13,365 nucleotides of DNA from Phycisphaerales bacterium UBA1926 (GTDB lineage: Bacteria > Planctomycetota > Phycisphaerae > Phycisphaerales > UBA1924). The notes beneath the pieces were generated by a model that ran no database searches, was not told the origin of the DNA, and saw only the letters and a list, made by a program, of their open reading frames with translations. The DNA lies in the NCBI GenBank assembly GCA_002337215.1, contig DDFO01000058.1, positions 12,509 through 25,873 of the forward strand. The letters are read 5' to 3'. Each line of letters begins with the position of its first letter. Position 1 is the stretch's first letter. This document shows, piece by piece, positions 1-7,469 of this stretch. Made by a program: the position numbers and the translations under genes.

Positions 1-1078
1 CGGCACTTTCGGCGGTGCCACCGAGTGTGCTGTCCATCAGGTCGCCAACCCCTTCTGAGACGGCGATTCCGCCGCCGACTGCGACCACAACGCACGCACC
101 GAACACTACAGGGCCCGCGGGCCCGGTTGCGAGTCCGGCTCCGGCGCACGCGACGACGCCAGCGCCCGTTGTCGCGGCGCCGGCCGCATCCCCGACCACG
201 TCTTTCGTGATGTGCAATGTTGCGGACACCGGCTTACCCTCGAGCGCCATCGTCCCTGCCTCGTATAGCACAACGGGCGTATCGATGAACGCGGGTGCTT
301 TCCCGAGCAGCCTCATTCCTTTGGTAGTATTCAGTGATGATCCGACGTCATCGAGTTTCTTGTTGATCTTCTTGAGTTCATTTCTGTGGTGGTTGACTCG
401 GCCCTTCATTTTCGACCGCGTTTTCGCGCGGCGTTTGTTCTTGGGGCGGTTCGCGTTCCGCTGGGCACGGTCGAGGTGACCCTGCCGAGCTTCTGCTTTG
501 TCTGACAGCGCTTTGTGGCGATCGCTCAACGCGTTCTGCTTCGATTCCGTGTGCTTGTTGTTGAGGGCATCCCCGGCGCGTTCCGTCTTTCCGGTCGTCT
601 CGCTCAGTTGAGCCGGGTCGTCCCCGGTTTGCTCGGGTGTCGTGCCGTCACCGGCGTCGCTCGTTCCGCTCTCCTCGGATGTGCTGCTTTCGCCGCTTGC
701 GCCGCCTTCCGAGGTGTTACCGTCGCCATCGCTTCCACCCCCCGAGGCAGACATCAAGACCGTTGGCGCAGTGAGATTTGGTTGGATATCGCTGACGATT
801 CCTTTTCCGTCTCCGATCGCGATGTCGCCGAGTCCGCACAGCGGGTGGCCGTGCAAGAGGATTGTCGTATTCCCGGACTTGAACGATCCGCCTTCGGCGG
901 TCGACCCGTCGGTCACGGTCGCGTTATCGCCGATCTTGAGGGCGCCCTTGCCAGACACGATGATTTCACCGTCGGCACCCTTCGGAGTCCCGATCGCAAC
1001 GGGGGTGCTCGCTGAGGATGATTCGCCGCGGAGAAGTGAGGCTAGTTCGGGAGGCAGCTGGGGTGGCATGGCGCTCAT
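1..1078 (-). CDS. PAAR-like putative T6SS effector, C-terminus cut by window edge
   Basis: The minus-strand frame is open from an ATG at 1078 to the left edge, giving 359 codons without a stop; the true C-terminus lies outside the window. Residues about 42-100 form a glycine-rich PAAR-like segment: a DG..AEGGS..SG motif, then LLHGHPLCGLGD, where H76, H78 and C81 could be metal ligands. PAAR proteins cap the VgrG spike and usually bind zinc through His and Cys. Residues 110-165 are a Gly/Ser/Thr/Asp/Glu linker. Residues 165-250 are strongly basic and probably coiled coil. Residues 293-345 are Ala/Gly/Val-rich glycine-zipper hydrophobic segments, as in the pre-toxin regions of many polymorphic and T6SS effectors. 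The toxin domain would be expected further C-terminal. The start overlaps the upstream stop as ATGA, implying translational coupling. Only one PAAR-like repeat is visible, so the family call is moderate; a cargo role is inferred from position behind vgrG. Confidence 0.62.
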   Translation of the reverse strand, partial: MSAMPPQLPPELASLLRGESSSASTPVAIGTPKGADGEIIVSGKGALKIGDNATVTDGSTAEGGSFKSGNTTILLHGHPLCGLGDIAIGDGKGIVSDIQPNLTAPTVLMSASGGGSDGDGNTSEGGASGESSTSEESGTSDAGDGTTPEQTGDDPAQLSETTGKTERAGDALNNKHTESKQNALSDRHKALSDKAEARQGHLDRAQRNANRPKNKRRAKTRSKMKGRVNHHRNELKKINKKLDDVGSSLNTTKGMRLLGKAPAFIDTPVVLYEAGTMALEGKPVSATLHITKDVVGDAAGAATTGAGVVACAGAGLATGPAGPVVFGACVVVAVGGGIAVSEGVGDLMDSTLGGTAESA

Positions 1079-1665
1079 GGTTCGCTCCGATCGTTTGCGA
1101 GCATTCCTTCAAGCAGGTTCCGGCCGCGGGCCAGCACACGATCGACTTCGGGGACCCCGAGTTGTTCGTAGCCGAAGGTTGTGTCTGCGCCGGCTTGTGC
1201 GGCGCGGTAGCGATCACGCTGTATACGGAGGCCCTCGGCGCGAACCTGTGGCGCCGCGGGCGCACGCATCTCGGTTGCGGAAGTGGCGATCGCTTCAGGT
1301 TGTAGGACCGCGTTGAAAAGCGAAGCGCCCGCGGGCTGCGTCTCCAACGTGAGCACACTCGCCAGGTCTTTCGCGGTACCCATATCGAGATCGGGGCCGC
1401 TCAGAGCGCTTGCATGCGACACATACCATGACGCGGCGTTGTCTTCGATCGAAGTTTGCCCATCCGAGACGATCGGTTCGAAGCCCGGGCAGGGGTCCGG
1501 TTCGCCCCTCTTCGCTGCGCCGAATCTCTTCCGGAGCGGGTAGGGCTCCTCGCTGAGACCAGCGTGCCCGAATTTCATGCTCACGACCTCGCCGGACTGT
1601 TTCTGGAGGACGAGCGAGGGCGGTTGGGTTGGGCCGTCAGCCCGATCGATGCCGAGAATGTCCAT
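1075..1665 (-). CDS. Unknown 196-aa protein between vgrG and PAAR-like effector
   Basis: I do not recognise this family. The start is well supported: AAGGAG lies 8 nt before the ATG and shares bases with the TAA stop of vgrG, and the TGA stop overlaps the next ATG as ATGA. The three genes are therefore probably co-translated. The protein is soluble with no signal peptide or membrane segment. It has a Pro/Cys-containing N-terminal half (DPCPGFEP near residue 58) and an Ala/Arg/Glu-rich helical C-terminal third ending in a helix around VDRVLARGRNLLEGML. In T6SS clusters this slot usually encodes an effector chaperone or adaptor (known families are DUF4123, DUF1795/Eag and DUF2169), but I see none of their signatures. 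An adaptor role is inferred from position only. It could instead be a structural accessory or an immunity protein, though immunity genes normally follow the effector. Confidence 0.72.
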   Translation of the reverse strand: MDILGIDRADGPTQPPSLVLQKQSGEVVSMKFGHAGLSEEPYPLRKRFGAAKRGEPDPCPGFEPIVSDGQTSIEDNAASWYVSHASALSGPDLDMGTAKDLASVLTLETQPAGASLFNAVLQPEAIATSATEMRAPAAPQVRAEGLRIQRDRYRAAQAGADTTFGYEQLGVPEVDRVLARGRNLLEGMLANDRSEP

Positions 1666-1677
1666 CTCGTGTGCTCC

Positions 1678-3753
1678 TTAGTTCATCTTGATTGTGCCAC
1701 CCTTGATGATGTGATCCCCGTCAGCGACGGCATCGATCTTGCCTCCAGAAATCCCCACTCGGCTCGCGCCCGCGATGGTAGTGACCATGCCGCCCCTGGT
1801 TGTGATGGCTCCAGCGAGATTCAGCATCACACCCCCCGCGACGTTGGTCATTGGTGCCGCGACGTTGACGTTGCCGGCGCCGAGCATCGAGACCATGGTT
1901 CCGGAGATCGTGATCACCCCGGCGCTGTTCATCGAGATACTCGACGCGCCGCACTGAAGCGTGATGCTTGTCCCCGCTTCGAGCACGATATTGGAACCCG
2001 AACTGACGGTTGTGTTTGTGCCGACCCTGACCGTTTTATCAACGCCGACGACTTCGAGGCTGTTGTTGCCAATCTCGAGAGACATGTCGTTGCCGATCGT
2101 CTCGGCCGAATCGACACCGACCGTGGTCGTCCGGTTGTTGTTGACATTGACCACCTGGTCGTACTGGGCATTCACGAACATCCGCTCGGATCCGGCCGAG
2201 TCGTCAAATGTGATCTCGTTGTGGCCGCGCCCCTTGTAGGTCTTGGACCGCATGCCGCTGATCATCTTGCCGGCGGGCAGGTCCTGGGGAGGCCGGTTGT
2301 TCCCGTTGTAGACCCGGCCCGTGATGATCGGTCGATCGGGGTCTCCCTCGAGGAAATCGACGACGACTTCCTGGCCGATACGCGGGATCTGAAGCCCGCC
2401 CCAACCTTTACCCGCCCAGGGCTCTGAGACTCGGATCCAGCACGACGACTGATGGTCACGTTCGCCCTTGCGGTCCCAATGAAACTGGACTTTCACGCGC
2501 CCGTGCATGTCTGTGTAGATCTCTTCGCCGGACGGGCCGACCACCTCGGCGGTCTGCGGTCCCTCGACGAGTACCTTCTCGTGCGCCATCGCGGGGCGGT
2601 ACTGGTCGGCGGAGGGGACCGCCTCGACGTCACACGCGAACTGATCGCCCGTGTCCTCAGAGCCATCGAGTGACTCGCCGGGGTCGTTGGTTAGCGAGAT
2701 TCGGGTCGCGACGAGCATCAGCCGGGTGGTTGTTCCCCCGGCTTCCTCTGGCTCAAGATCGACGAACGAGCCGACCCGCATTCCCCGCGCGTCGCAGCGG
2801 AACCGAACCGCCGCCGACTCCGAGCGGAGTTGCTCGAGCCGGATCCGCGCGATCTCTTCACCTTGGTTCTGGTGCGTGTAACGGCCCGGATAGTCGAAGA
2901 CCTCGAAAGCACCCCGCGACTCGGACCGCCGGCGTGCCAGGAGGGACTTGCTGGGGCTCTCGAAGTCGTAGTCCGTGCACGCGAACGCGGACGGACGGAA
3001 GCGTGCGCGCGTCTCGAGCCCCCACGCATGCTCGACACCGATAAGATCGCCCCGCGTCGGGCGCAGCGGGACGGTGCGGTATTCCGCATCGTGGCGGTGC
3101 GCCGCGGCGTCGTCGAAGAGTTCGAGCCGGTGCCGGCGCGGGCCGTGCCCGAACCGGTAGTAGATACCCTCCTCCTCAAGCAAGCGTGAGAGGAACGAGA
3201 ATGTGGATTCGCGGTACTGCACGCAGTACTCTCGCTTCTCTGGTCTTCCCGTCAGCGCATCGACCACGACGTCGATGCCCTGAGCGGAGCAGACCTCGAT
3301 CACGATCTCGAGCGAGGAAAGGTTTTGGAAGATCCGGCAGTCCCGCTCGTTGTCGAGGAACCAGAACTCGGGGCGCAGGACGAGCTCGACGAGGGACGTC
3401 CGCGCGCCGGACGCAACCGCGGCGGCTTCCGCGACCATGCCGTGGAACCAGCGGACGGTCCCACGCGGCGTCGCGAGCCGCACCGCGAGACCGCTCCCGA
3501 GCAGGTCGTCGATCACGATCCCGTCCGCGGGTGTGTCGCAGGTCAGGGTGATCTCGAATGGCGTGCCCAGTCGCTCCTCGATCGTCGCTTCTCGGAGCGA
3601 GAGCCCCTGGTCCGCGGCTGGGCCGAAGATCTCTGCGATCCGATCGTCGGACTTGGGTGTGTCGATCGAGACCCGCCCGGCAGGGCTCCGGCCGGGGTTC
3701 TTTGCCGCGGGTCTTTTTGTCCAGCCGCCTCGGAGTCGTGAAACTGTTGCCAT
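1678..3753 (-). CDS. vgrG: VgrG/TssI type VI secretion spike protein
   Basis: The 691-aa protein forms the trimeric membrane-puncturing spike of a contractile injection system. The Gp27-like part spans about residues 50-390 and carries the family hallmark QYREStFSFLSRLLEEEGIYYRF at 179-201. The gp5-like OB-fold spans about 400-485, with DMHGRVKVQFHWDR at 415-428, WIRVSEPWAGKGWG at 439-452, and GQEVVVDFLEGDPDRPIITGRVYN near 460-483. From about 505 a repetitive V/N/G/T-rich beta-helix runs to the C-terminus, which ends directly after it, so there is no fused C-terminal effector. The start at 3753 has AGGA 8 nt upstream; a longer frame to 3861 would begin inside a hairpin and lacks a ribosome site. 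An unusual basic N-terminal extension of about 40 residues (KRPAAKNPGR near 14-23) precedes the normal family start. The gene is followed 12 bp later by the unknown gene and then the PAAR-like effector. Confidence 0.95.
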   Translation of the reverse strand: MATVSRLRGGWTKRPAAKNPGRSPAGRVSIDTPKSDDRIAEIFGPAADQGLSLREATIEERLGTPFEITLTCDTPADGIVIDDLLGSGLAVRLATPRGTVRWFHGMVAEAAAVASGARTSLVELVLRPEFWFLDNERDCRIFQNLSSLEIVIEVCSAQGIDVVVDALTGRPEKREYCVQYRESTFSFLSRLLEEEGIYYRFGHGPRRHRLELFDDAAAHRHDAEYRTVPLRPTRGDLIGVEHAWGLETRARFRPSAFACTDYDFESPSKSLLARRRSESRGAFEVFDYPGRYTHQNQGEEIARIRLEQLRSESAAVRFRCDARGMRVGSFVDLEPEEAGGTTTRLMLVATRISLTNDPGESLDGSEDTGDQFACDVEAVPSADQYRPAMAHEKVLVEGPQTAEVVGPSGEEIYTDMHGRVKVQFHWDRKGERDHQSSCWIRVSEPWAGKGWGGLQIPRIGQEVVVDFLEGDPDRPIITGRVYNGNNRPPQDLPAGKMISGMRSKTYKGRGHNEITFDDSAGSERMFVNAQYDQVVNVNNNRTTTVGVDSAETIGNDMSLEIGNNSLEVVGVDKTVRVGTNTTVSSGSNIVLEAGTSITLQCGASSISMNSAGVITISGTMVSMLGAGNVNVAAPMTNVAGGVMLNLAGAITTRGGMVTTIAGASRVGISGGKIDAVADGDHIIKGGTIKMN

Positions 3754-3757
3754 GGTG

Positions 3758-3765
3758 CTCTTCCT
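3758..3765 (-). promoter_or_regulatory. vgrG ribosome binding site
   Basis: On the minus strand AGGAAGAG is followed by CACC and then the ATG at 3753. This AGGA, 8 nt from the ATG, favours the internal methionine over the frame's first methionine, 36 codons upstream. Confidence 0.7.
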
Positions 3766-3843
3766 ATCGGTCGGCCGCGCACAACGAGCCACGGCCGATT
3801 CATCACCGGGGTCTTCGGGATCGCGTGTCTTGGCCGTTGGTTT

Positions 3844-3865
3844 CCCGGTGCTGACATGCACCGGG
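3844..3865. repeat. Perfect 8-bp inverted repeat (hairpin) upstream of vgrG
   Basis: CCCGGTGC (3844-3851) and GCACCGGG (3858-3865) pair perfectly around a 6-nt loop. The element lies in the 174-bp gap between the kinase stop (3928) and the vgrG start (3753), about 90 bp before vgrG. No T-run follows on either strand, so a simple intrinsic terminator is unlikely. It could be an RNA hairpin that stabilises or attenuates the message between the genes, or a DNA-binding site. The rest of the gap holds no gene. Confidence 0.55.
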
Positions 3866-3927
3866 TGTCCGAAAGAGAGTTGTAGGGGCGAGCGATGTGC
3901 GCGCCGCGTTAAAAAGTTGTGTGATCG

Positions 3928-6597
3928 TCAGCCGCTGAGGCGTTCGAGGAGCGTCGCACGCGTCGATTCATCGACCCCGCAGAGCTTGTTTTTCGACTCA
4001 AGGTGGTCATAGATCGCCTGCGCGTCCCTGTACCATCCTTCCGCGGAAACACCCGTGTCCGGGTTCGAGCGTGCGGCGTCTCCCGCGGCGATGGCGGTCT
4101 CGGCCAGGCGGAGATGATGTGTCGTGTTCGCGGGATCCTCGGCGGCGAGCGCCTGGAGCCCGCGCCACGCCTCGTTGAGGGCCGTCGTCGCGGCGACGGC
4201 GTCCCCGGCTGCGAGGAACGCCTCTCCCCGCAACAACTGCGAGAGCGCCCGGTACTCGCGGTTCCTGGGGTTGTCGGGGAAATCGGCCTCGAGCGCATCG
4301 CAGCGCGACGAGAAGCCCTCGGCCCGCTCGAACGCCTCGCCCGTGTTCCCGGCGTCCACCAGCGCGCGCACGACGCCGGCCTCGACGCTGCACTGGAACG
4401 CGCGGAGCTGTGCATCCATCGGGTCAGCTTCCACGAGTCCCGCGATCGCTTCGGAGGTCCTGTCGAGCAGGCGGATCGCCTCGGCGGAACGGCCCTGGTC
4501 GACGAGGATCTGTGCCAGACGCTCCCGGCCCACCGAGACGTCGAACACGATCCGCTCGTCGGCGTTCACCCCCGTGGCCCGCTGCTCCCGCAGCGCGAGC
4601 GATGTCTCCGCGAGGCGTTTTGCGTCCGGCATACGCCCGGCTCGGCGGTACGCGTCGCTCAGATTCCCCTGGCACTTGAACACCATCTCGAGGGCGACCG
4701 GTCCGAGTTTCGGGTTGTCCCGATACGCCGAACGCATCTCCTCGCGGATCGCCAGGGAACGCTCGAGTGTCTCGATCGCCTCGTCGATCTCGCAGCGGCT
4801 GAGATGGATTTCACCGATCTCCATCAGCACCCCGGCGATCCCCGCCCGGCGTTTCCCTGCGAATTCTCCGGAATCCCCGAGCTTCTCGAACGTCCGGAGT
4901 GAGATTTCGAGCTGGTCGAGTTGATCAGCCGACCTGTTCAGATCCCCGTAGATGGCACCGATCTTCTTGCGGATGTTCGCCGCGCGGTACGTGATCGACT
5001 CGTCCCCCGATCCGGCGTCGATCGAGCCGTCGTAGACGGTCGCCGCCTTCTGGTATCGTTCGAGCGCACGGTCGGACTCGCCGCGGCCGCCGGTCGCAGA
5101 CTCGCCGAGCGCATCTCCGAACTCTTCGAGCGCGCGGGCGAGGCGAAGCGTACTCGAGTTGGGCGTCAGCGTTGTGTCTTCTATCTCGGCGTCCTCCATC
5201 CCGTTCACGACGTCCTGCCAGAACGCGACGCGTTCATCGGTCGAGAGACCCACGTCGAGGCGACGGTTGCCGGAGATGTCGAAGAGCAACCCGACGGTGT
5301 CGCCGATCGCGTCGAACCGCGTGCGCGCCTCGCGGAGCGCCAGCGATTTGGCGACCGCGATGCCCCCGGTTGCAGCGATAAGCAGTCCCGCCGCGGCCGC
5401 GACCGTCAGCGGCGTGCGGTGCCGCTTGACGAACTTCCGCGTGACGTAGAACGCGCTGGGGCGTGTGCCGGGCAGGCGGATCGCGTCGCCCTGGAGGTGG
5501 CGCTCGACCTGCTCGGCCATCTCCTGCACCGTCGGGAAACGCTGCGCGGGCGCCTTGGACATCGCGACGAGGATGATATCGTCGAGATCGCCGCTGAGCT
5601 GCCGTTTGAGCGATTCGGGGCGAGCCGAGCGCTTTTCGGCGATCTGAGACGGATCTGTCTTGATCGTCGTCCCGTCCGGCTTGCGGTGGTCGCTGATCCG
5701 CGTCACCGCGGTGCTGGGCCGTTCGGGGTCGGTCTCGCAGATCACACGGACGATCTCGTGCTCGAGCCGGGACGCGAGGCGGTACGGGCGCTTGCCGGTC
5801 AGGAGTTCGTAGAGCAGCACTCCGAGCGAATAGACGTCGCTCATTGTATTGATGGGCCGCCCGCTGACCTGCTCGGGGCTCGCGTACTCCGGCGTCATCA
5901 ATCGCATCATGGGCCCGGTCACCGCTACAGCGACCGCCATGTTGGGGTTCAGGAGTTTCGCGATCCCGAAGTCGAGGAGCTTGGGGGTCCCGTCCGGGGT
6001 GACGATGATGTTCTCCGGCTTGATATCGCGGTGTACAACGAGGTTGCTGTGGGCGTACTGCACGGCGCTGCACACCTTGTTGAAGATCTCCAGCCGGCGT
6101 CGGACCGGGAGGTTGTTGGCGTCGCAGTACGCGGTGATGGGCTGGCCCTCGACGTACTCCATCACGAAGTAGGGATCACCCTCGTCGATGGTGCCCGCCT
6201 CGATGAACCGTGCGATATGGGGGTGATCGAGCGCGCTAAGTACACGGCATTCGACCTCGAACCGAGCGAGACTGTCGGCGAACTCGGTGCCGGTACCCCT
6301 GCGAATAAGCTTGATCGCGACCTGCCGCCGGCCATGCCCGCCCGAATCGCCGGCGTCCGTATTTGTGGGCTCGTGGGTGGCCTTCAGGACCACGCCCATC
6401 CCGCCGCGCCCGATCTGTCCGAGAACGCGGTATTGTCCGATCCGTTCGGGGAGGGGATCGGCAGACCGGAACTCACCCGTTCCGGGCATCATCATCCGGC
6501 TTATGTCGGACCCTCCACCCGAGGAGCCCAGACCTGAGGAGTGATTATTGGGATTTGTTGGTGCTTCTGAGGCGTCGTAATCATCGGAACCGGTCAT
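3928..6597 (-). CDS. Membrane-anchored Ser/Thr protein kinase with TPR-like C-terminal half
   Basis: This 889-aa Hanks-type kinase is complete. After a Ser/Gly/Asn-rich leader, the catalytic domain spans about residues 54-370: glycine loop GQIGRGGMGVV (60-70), VAIK lysine K96, alpha-C glutamate E116, HRDIKPEN with D191 and N196, DFG at 209-211, activation segment to SPEQ (240-243), and DVYSLGVLLYELLTGKRPY. All catalytic residues are present, so activity is expected; T227 and T235 are candidate autophosphorylation sites. One hydrophobic helix at about 396-415 follows a KRHR stretch, placing the kinase in the cytoplasm. Residues about 485-860 are helical TPR-like repeats (for example GEIHLSRCEIDEAIETLERSLAIREE), probably a sensing or docking surface outside the membrane. 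AAGGGGGG lies 4 nt before the ATG. The gene is divergent from an ECF sigma gene and co-oriented with vgrG. PpkA-type kinases are known to regulate T6SS, but a link here is inferred. Confidence 0.93.
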   Translation of the reverse strand: MTGSDDYDASEAPTNPNNHSSGLGSSGGGSDISRMMMPGTGEFRSADPLPERIGQYRVLGQIGRGGMGVVLKATHEPTNTDAGDSGGHGRRQVAIKLIRRGTGTEFADSLARFEVECRVLSALDHPHIARFIEAGTIDEGDPYFVMEYVEGQPITAYCDANNLPVRRRLEIFNKVCSAVQYAHSNLVVHRDIKPENIIVTPDGTPKLLDFGIAKLLNPNMAVAVAVTGPMMRLMTPEYASPEQVSGRPINTMSDVYSLGVLLYELLTGKRPYRLASRLEHEIVRVICETDPERPSTAVTRISDHRKPDGTTIKTDPSQIAEKRSARPESLKRQLSGDLDDIILVAMSKAPAQRFPTVQEMAEQVERHLQGDAIRLPGTRPSAFYVTRKFVKRHRTPLTVAAAAGLLIAATGGIAVAKSLALREARTRFDAIGDTVGLLFDISGNRRLDVGLSTDERVAFWQDVVNGMEDAEIEDTTLTPNSSTLRLARALEEFGDALGESATGGRGESDRALERYQKAATVYDGSIDAGSGDESITYRAANIRKKIGAIYGDLNRSADQLDQLEISLRTFEKLGDSGEFAGKRRAGIAGVLMEIGEIHLSRCEIDEAIETLERSLAIREEMRSAYRDNPKLGPVALEMVFKCQGNLSDAYRRAGRMPDAKRLAETSLALREQRATGVNADERIVFDVSVGRERLAQILVDQGRSAEAIRLLDRTSEAIAGLVEADPMDAQLRAFQCSVEAGVVRALVDAGNTGEAFERAEGFSSRCDALEADFPDNPRNREYRALSQLLRGEAFLAAGDAVAATTALNEAWRGLQALAAEDPANTTHHLRLAETAIAAGDAARSNPDTGVSAEGWYRDAQAIYDHLESKNKLCGVDESTRATLLERLSG

Positions 6598-6695
6598 CGG
6601 GCCCCCCTTCTGCCCCGCGAGTGTAACGATCCAGCGAGGAACTCAGAAAGGAGAGATCCCACGATGGCGGATCTGCGCGATGAAAAAAAATGACA

Positions 6696-6711
6696 TGGAG
6701 CGCGCACTCCA
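6696..6711. repeat. Imperfect 16-bp palindrome in divergent region
   Basis: TGGAG and CTCCA flank a GCGC core with one mismatched pair (tggagcgcgcactcca). It sits next to the A-run in the divergent promoter region and could be an operator. Its short arms make chance a real possibility. Confidence 0.3.
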
Positions 6712-6742
6712 CAAGCGCTGGTTTCTATCTATAGGGTGCAAC

Positions 6743-6760
6743 GCCGTGACTGATCACGGC
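6743..6760. repeat. Perfect 7-bp inverted repeat before the ECF sigma gene
   Basis: GCCGTGA (6743-6749) and TCACGGC (6754-6760) pair around CTGA. The repeat ends 31 bp before the chosen GTG start. It could be a dyad operator or a leader hairpin controlling sigma expression; there is no T-run to suggest termination. Confidence 0.5.
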
Positions 6761-6781
6761 ATTTGTCGCTTTGCCGGCTGT

Positions 6782-6786
6782 GGGGA
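6782..6786 (+). promoter_or_regulatory. Candidate ECF sigma ribosome binding site
   Basis: GGGGA lies 5 nt before the GTG at 6792. The upstream alternatives TTG 6771 and GTG 6780 have no comparable purine tract, so this site decides the preferred start, with moderate confidence. Confidence 0.45.
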
Positions 6787-6791
6787 CATCT

Positions 6792-7469
6792 GTGCTCTAT
6801 CCGAAGACTGAACAAAAAAGGGACGCGTTCCCGGACACCCATCGGACCTGGATGGGTCGGATGCTTGACAATGGCGATGAATCGGTCGTAGGCGTGCACA
6901 TCATGGATGTCTACGCAGAGCCGTTGCGGGTCTATTGCCTCGGGTGCAGTCTGAAGTGGGTGGGGGAGCCCGAGGACCTAGTGTCGGGCTTCTTCGCCGA
7001 TCGGCTCTCACGCCCGGCGTTTCTGACGCGGTGGCGTGAGAGCCAGCGTCCGCTCCGGTTCTGGCTCATCGTCGGCTTCAAGCACTTTTTGTACGAAGAG
7101 GCGCGTCGTCGCAACCGGGACAAGAGGATGGACGCCGACCCGGGTGTTGACCTTCCCTCGCCGAACCGCGACTACGAGCGGAGTTGCGCAATGGGGATCG
7201 TTCGACGTGCTCTTACGGTCGCGGCATCGGCGTGCGCTGAGAACGGACTGGCAGAGCACTGGGAGATTTTCGAGATGTTCCATCTCAAGGAGATGACGCT
7301 CCAGCAGATCGCCGAGGTGAGGGGCATCGCACCGACTCGGACCTCGGTCATGAAGCGCACGGCGACGAAGCATTTTCAGCGGTGCTTGCGGGACATGGTC
7401 TCCTGGGACGGCGCGACCGAGGGGGACGTCGACGCAGAAATCAGCGGTCTCATGGAGGGATTGTCATGA
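6792..7469 (+). CDS. Planctomycete-type ECF RNA polymerase sigma factor
   Basis: The 225-aa protein directs RNA polymerase to specific promoters. Sigma region 2 spans about residues 35-110: YAEPLRVYCLG at 41-51, PEDLVSGFFADRLSRPAFL at 60-78, and RPLRFWLIVGFKHFLYEEARRRNRDK at 86-111. This PEDLV..FF..RL and FKHFLYE pattern is one I associate with planctomycete ECF groups. Region 4 spans about 135-203, with a helix-turn-helix around MTLQQIAEVRGIAPTRTSVMKR (168-189). No extra C-terminal sensor domain is present. I chose GTG 6792 because of its GGGGA; TTG 6771 would add seven residues and ATG 6852 would remove twenty. The start is therefore uncertain, but the frame is not. The TGA overlaps the ATG of the next gene. 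The adjacent divergent kinase is the expected partner type for such factors, in place of a transmembrane anti-sigma. Confidence 0.85.
   Translation: MLYPKTEQKRDAFPDTHRTWMGRMLDNGDESVVGVHIMDVYAEPLRVYCLGCSLKWVGEPEDLVSGFFADRLSRPAFLTRWRESQRPLRFWLIVGFKHFLYEEARRRNRDKRMDADPGVDLPSPNRDYERSCAMGIVRRALTVAASACAENGLAEHWEIFEMFHLKEMTLQQIAEVRGIAPTRTSVMKRTATKHFQRCLRDMVSWDGATEGDVDAEISGLMEGLS

Larger units (their letters stand above)
6598..6791. promoter_or_regulatory. Divergent control region between kinase and ECF sigma genes
   Basis: This intergenic stretch must drive the kinase leftward and the sigma operon rightward. Leftward, TACACT on the minus strand (6620-6625) could be a -10 close to the kinase start, but its -35 (TTCTGA, 17-bp spacing) is weak. 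Rightward, TATAGG near 6730 is a possible -10 with no convincing -35. An A8 run (6683-6690) and two dyads lie between them. No ORF in the region looks real. Exact promoters are uncertain, and autoregulation by the ECF factor would use non-housekeeping motifs that I cannot recognise. Confidence 0.45.

Noticed and set aside
642..2427. Plus-strand frames opposite the effector, unknown gene and vgrG
   Set aside because: They are antisense to a tightly coupled three-gene cassette with good ribosome sites and clear VgrG domains.
1678..3753. Evolved VgrG with a fused C-terminal toxin
   Set aside because: The protein ends directly after the beta-helix (GGTIKMN), leaving no room for an extra domain.
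3754..3861. Longer vgrG start adding 36 residues
   Set aside because: It starts inside the perfect hairpin, has no ribosome site, and its sequence is not VgrG-like; AGGA 8 nt before ATG 3753 is better.
3844..3865. Intrinsic terminator after the kinase gene
   Set aside because: The hairpin is perfect but no T-run follows on the transcribed strand, so I report it only as an inverted repeat.
4921..6537. A 538-codon plus-strand open frame opposite the kinase gene
   Set aside because: It is antisense to a kinase with every catalytic motif intact. Its Arg/Asp/Val-rich translation has no domain, as expected from GC-rich third positions.
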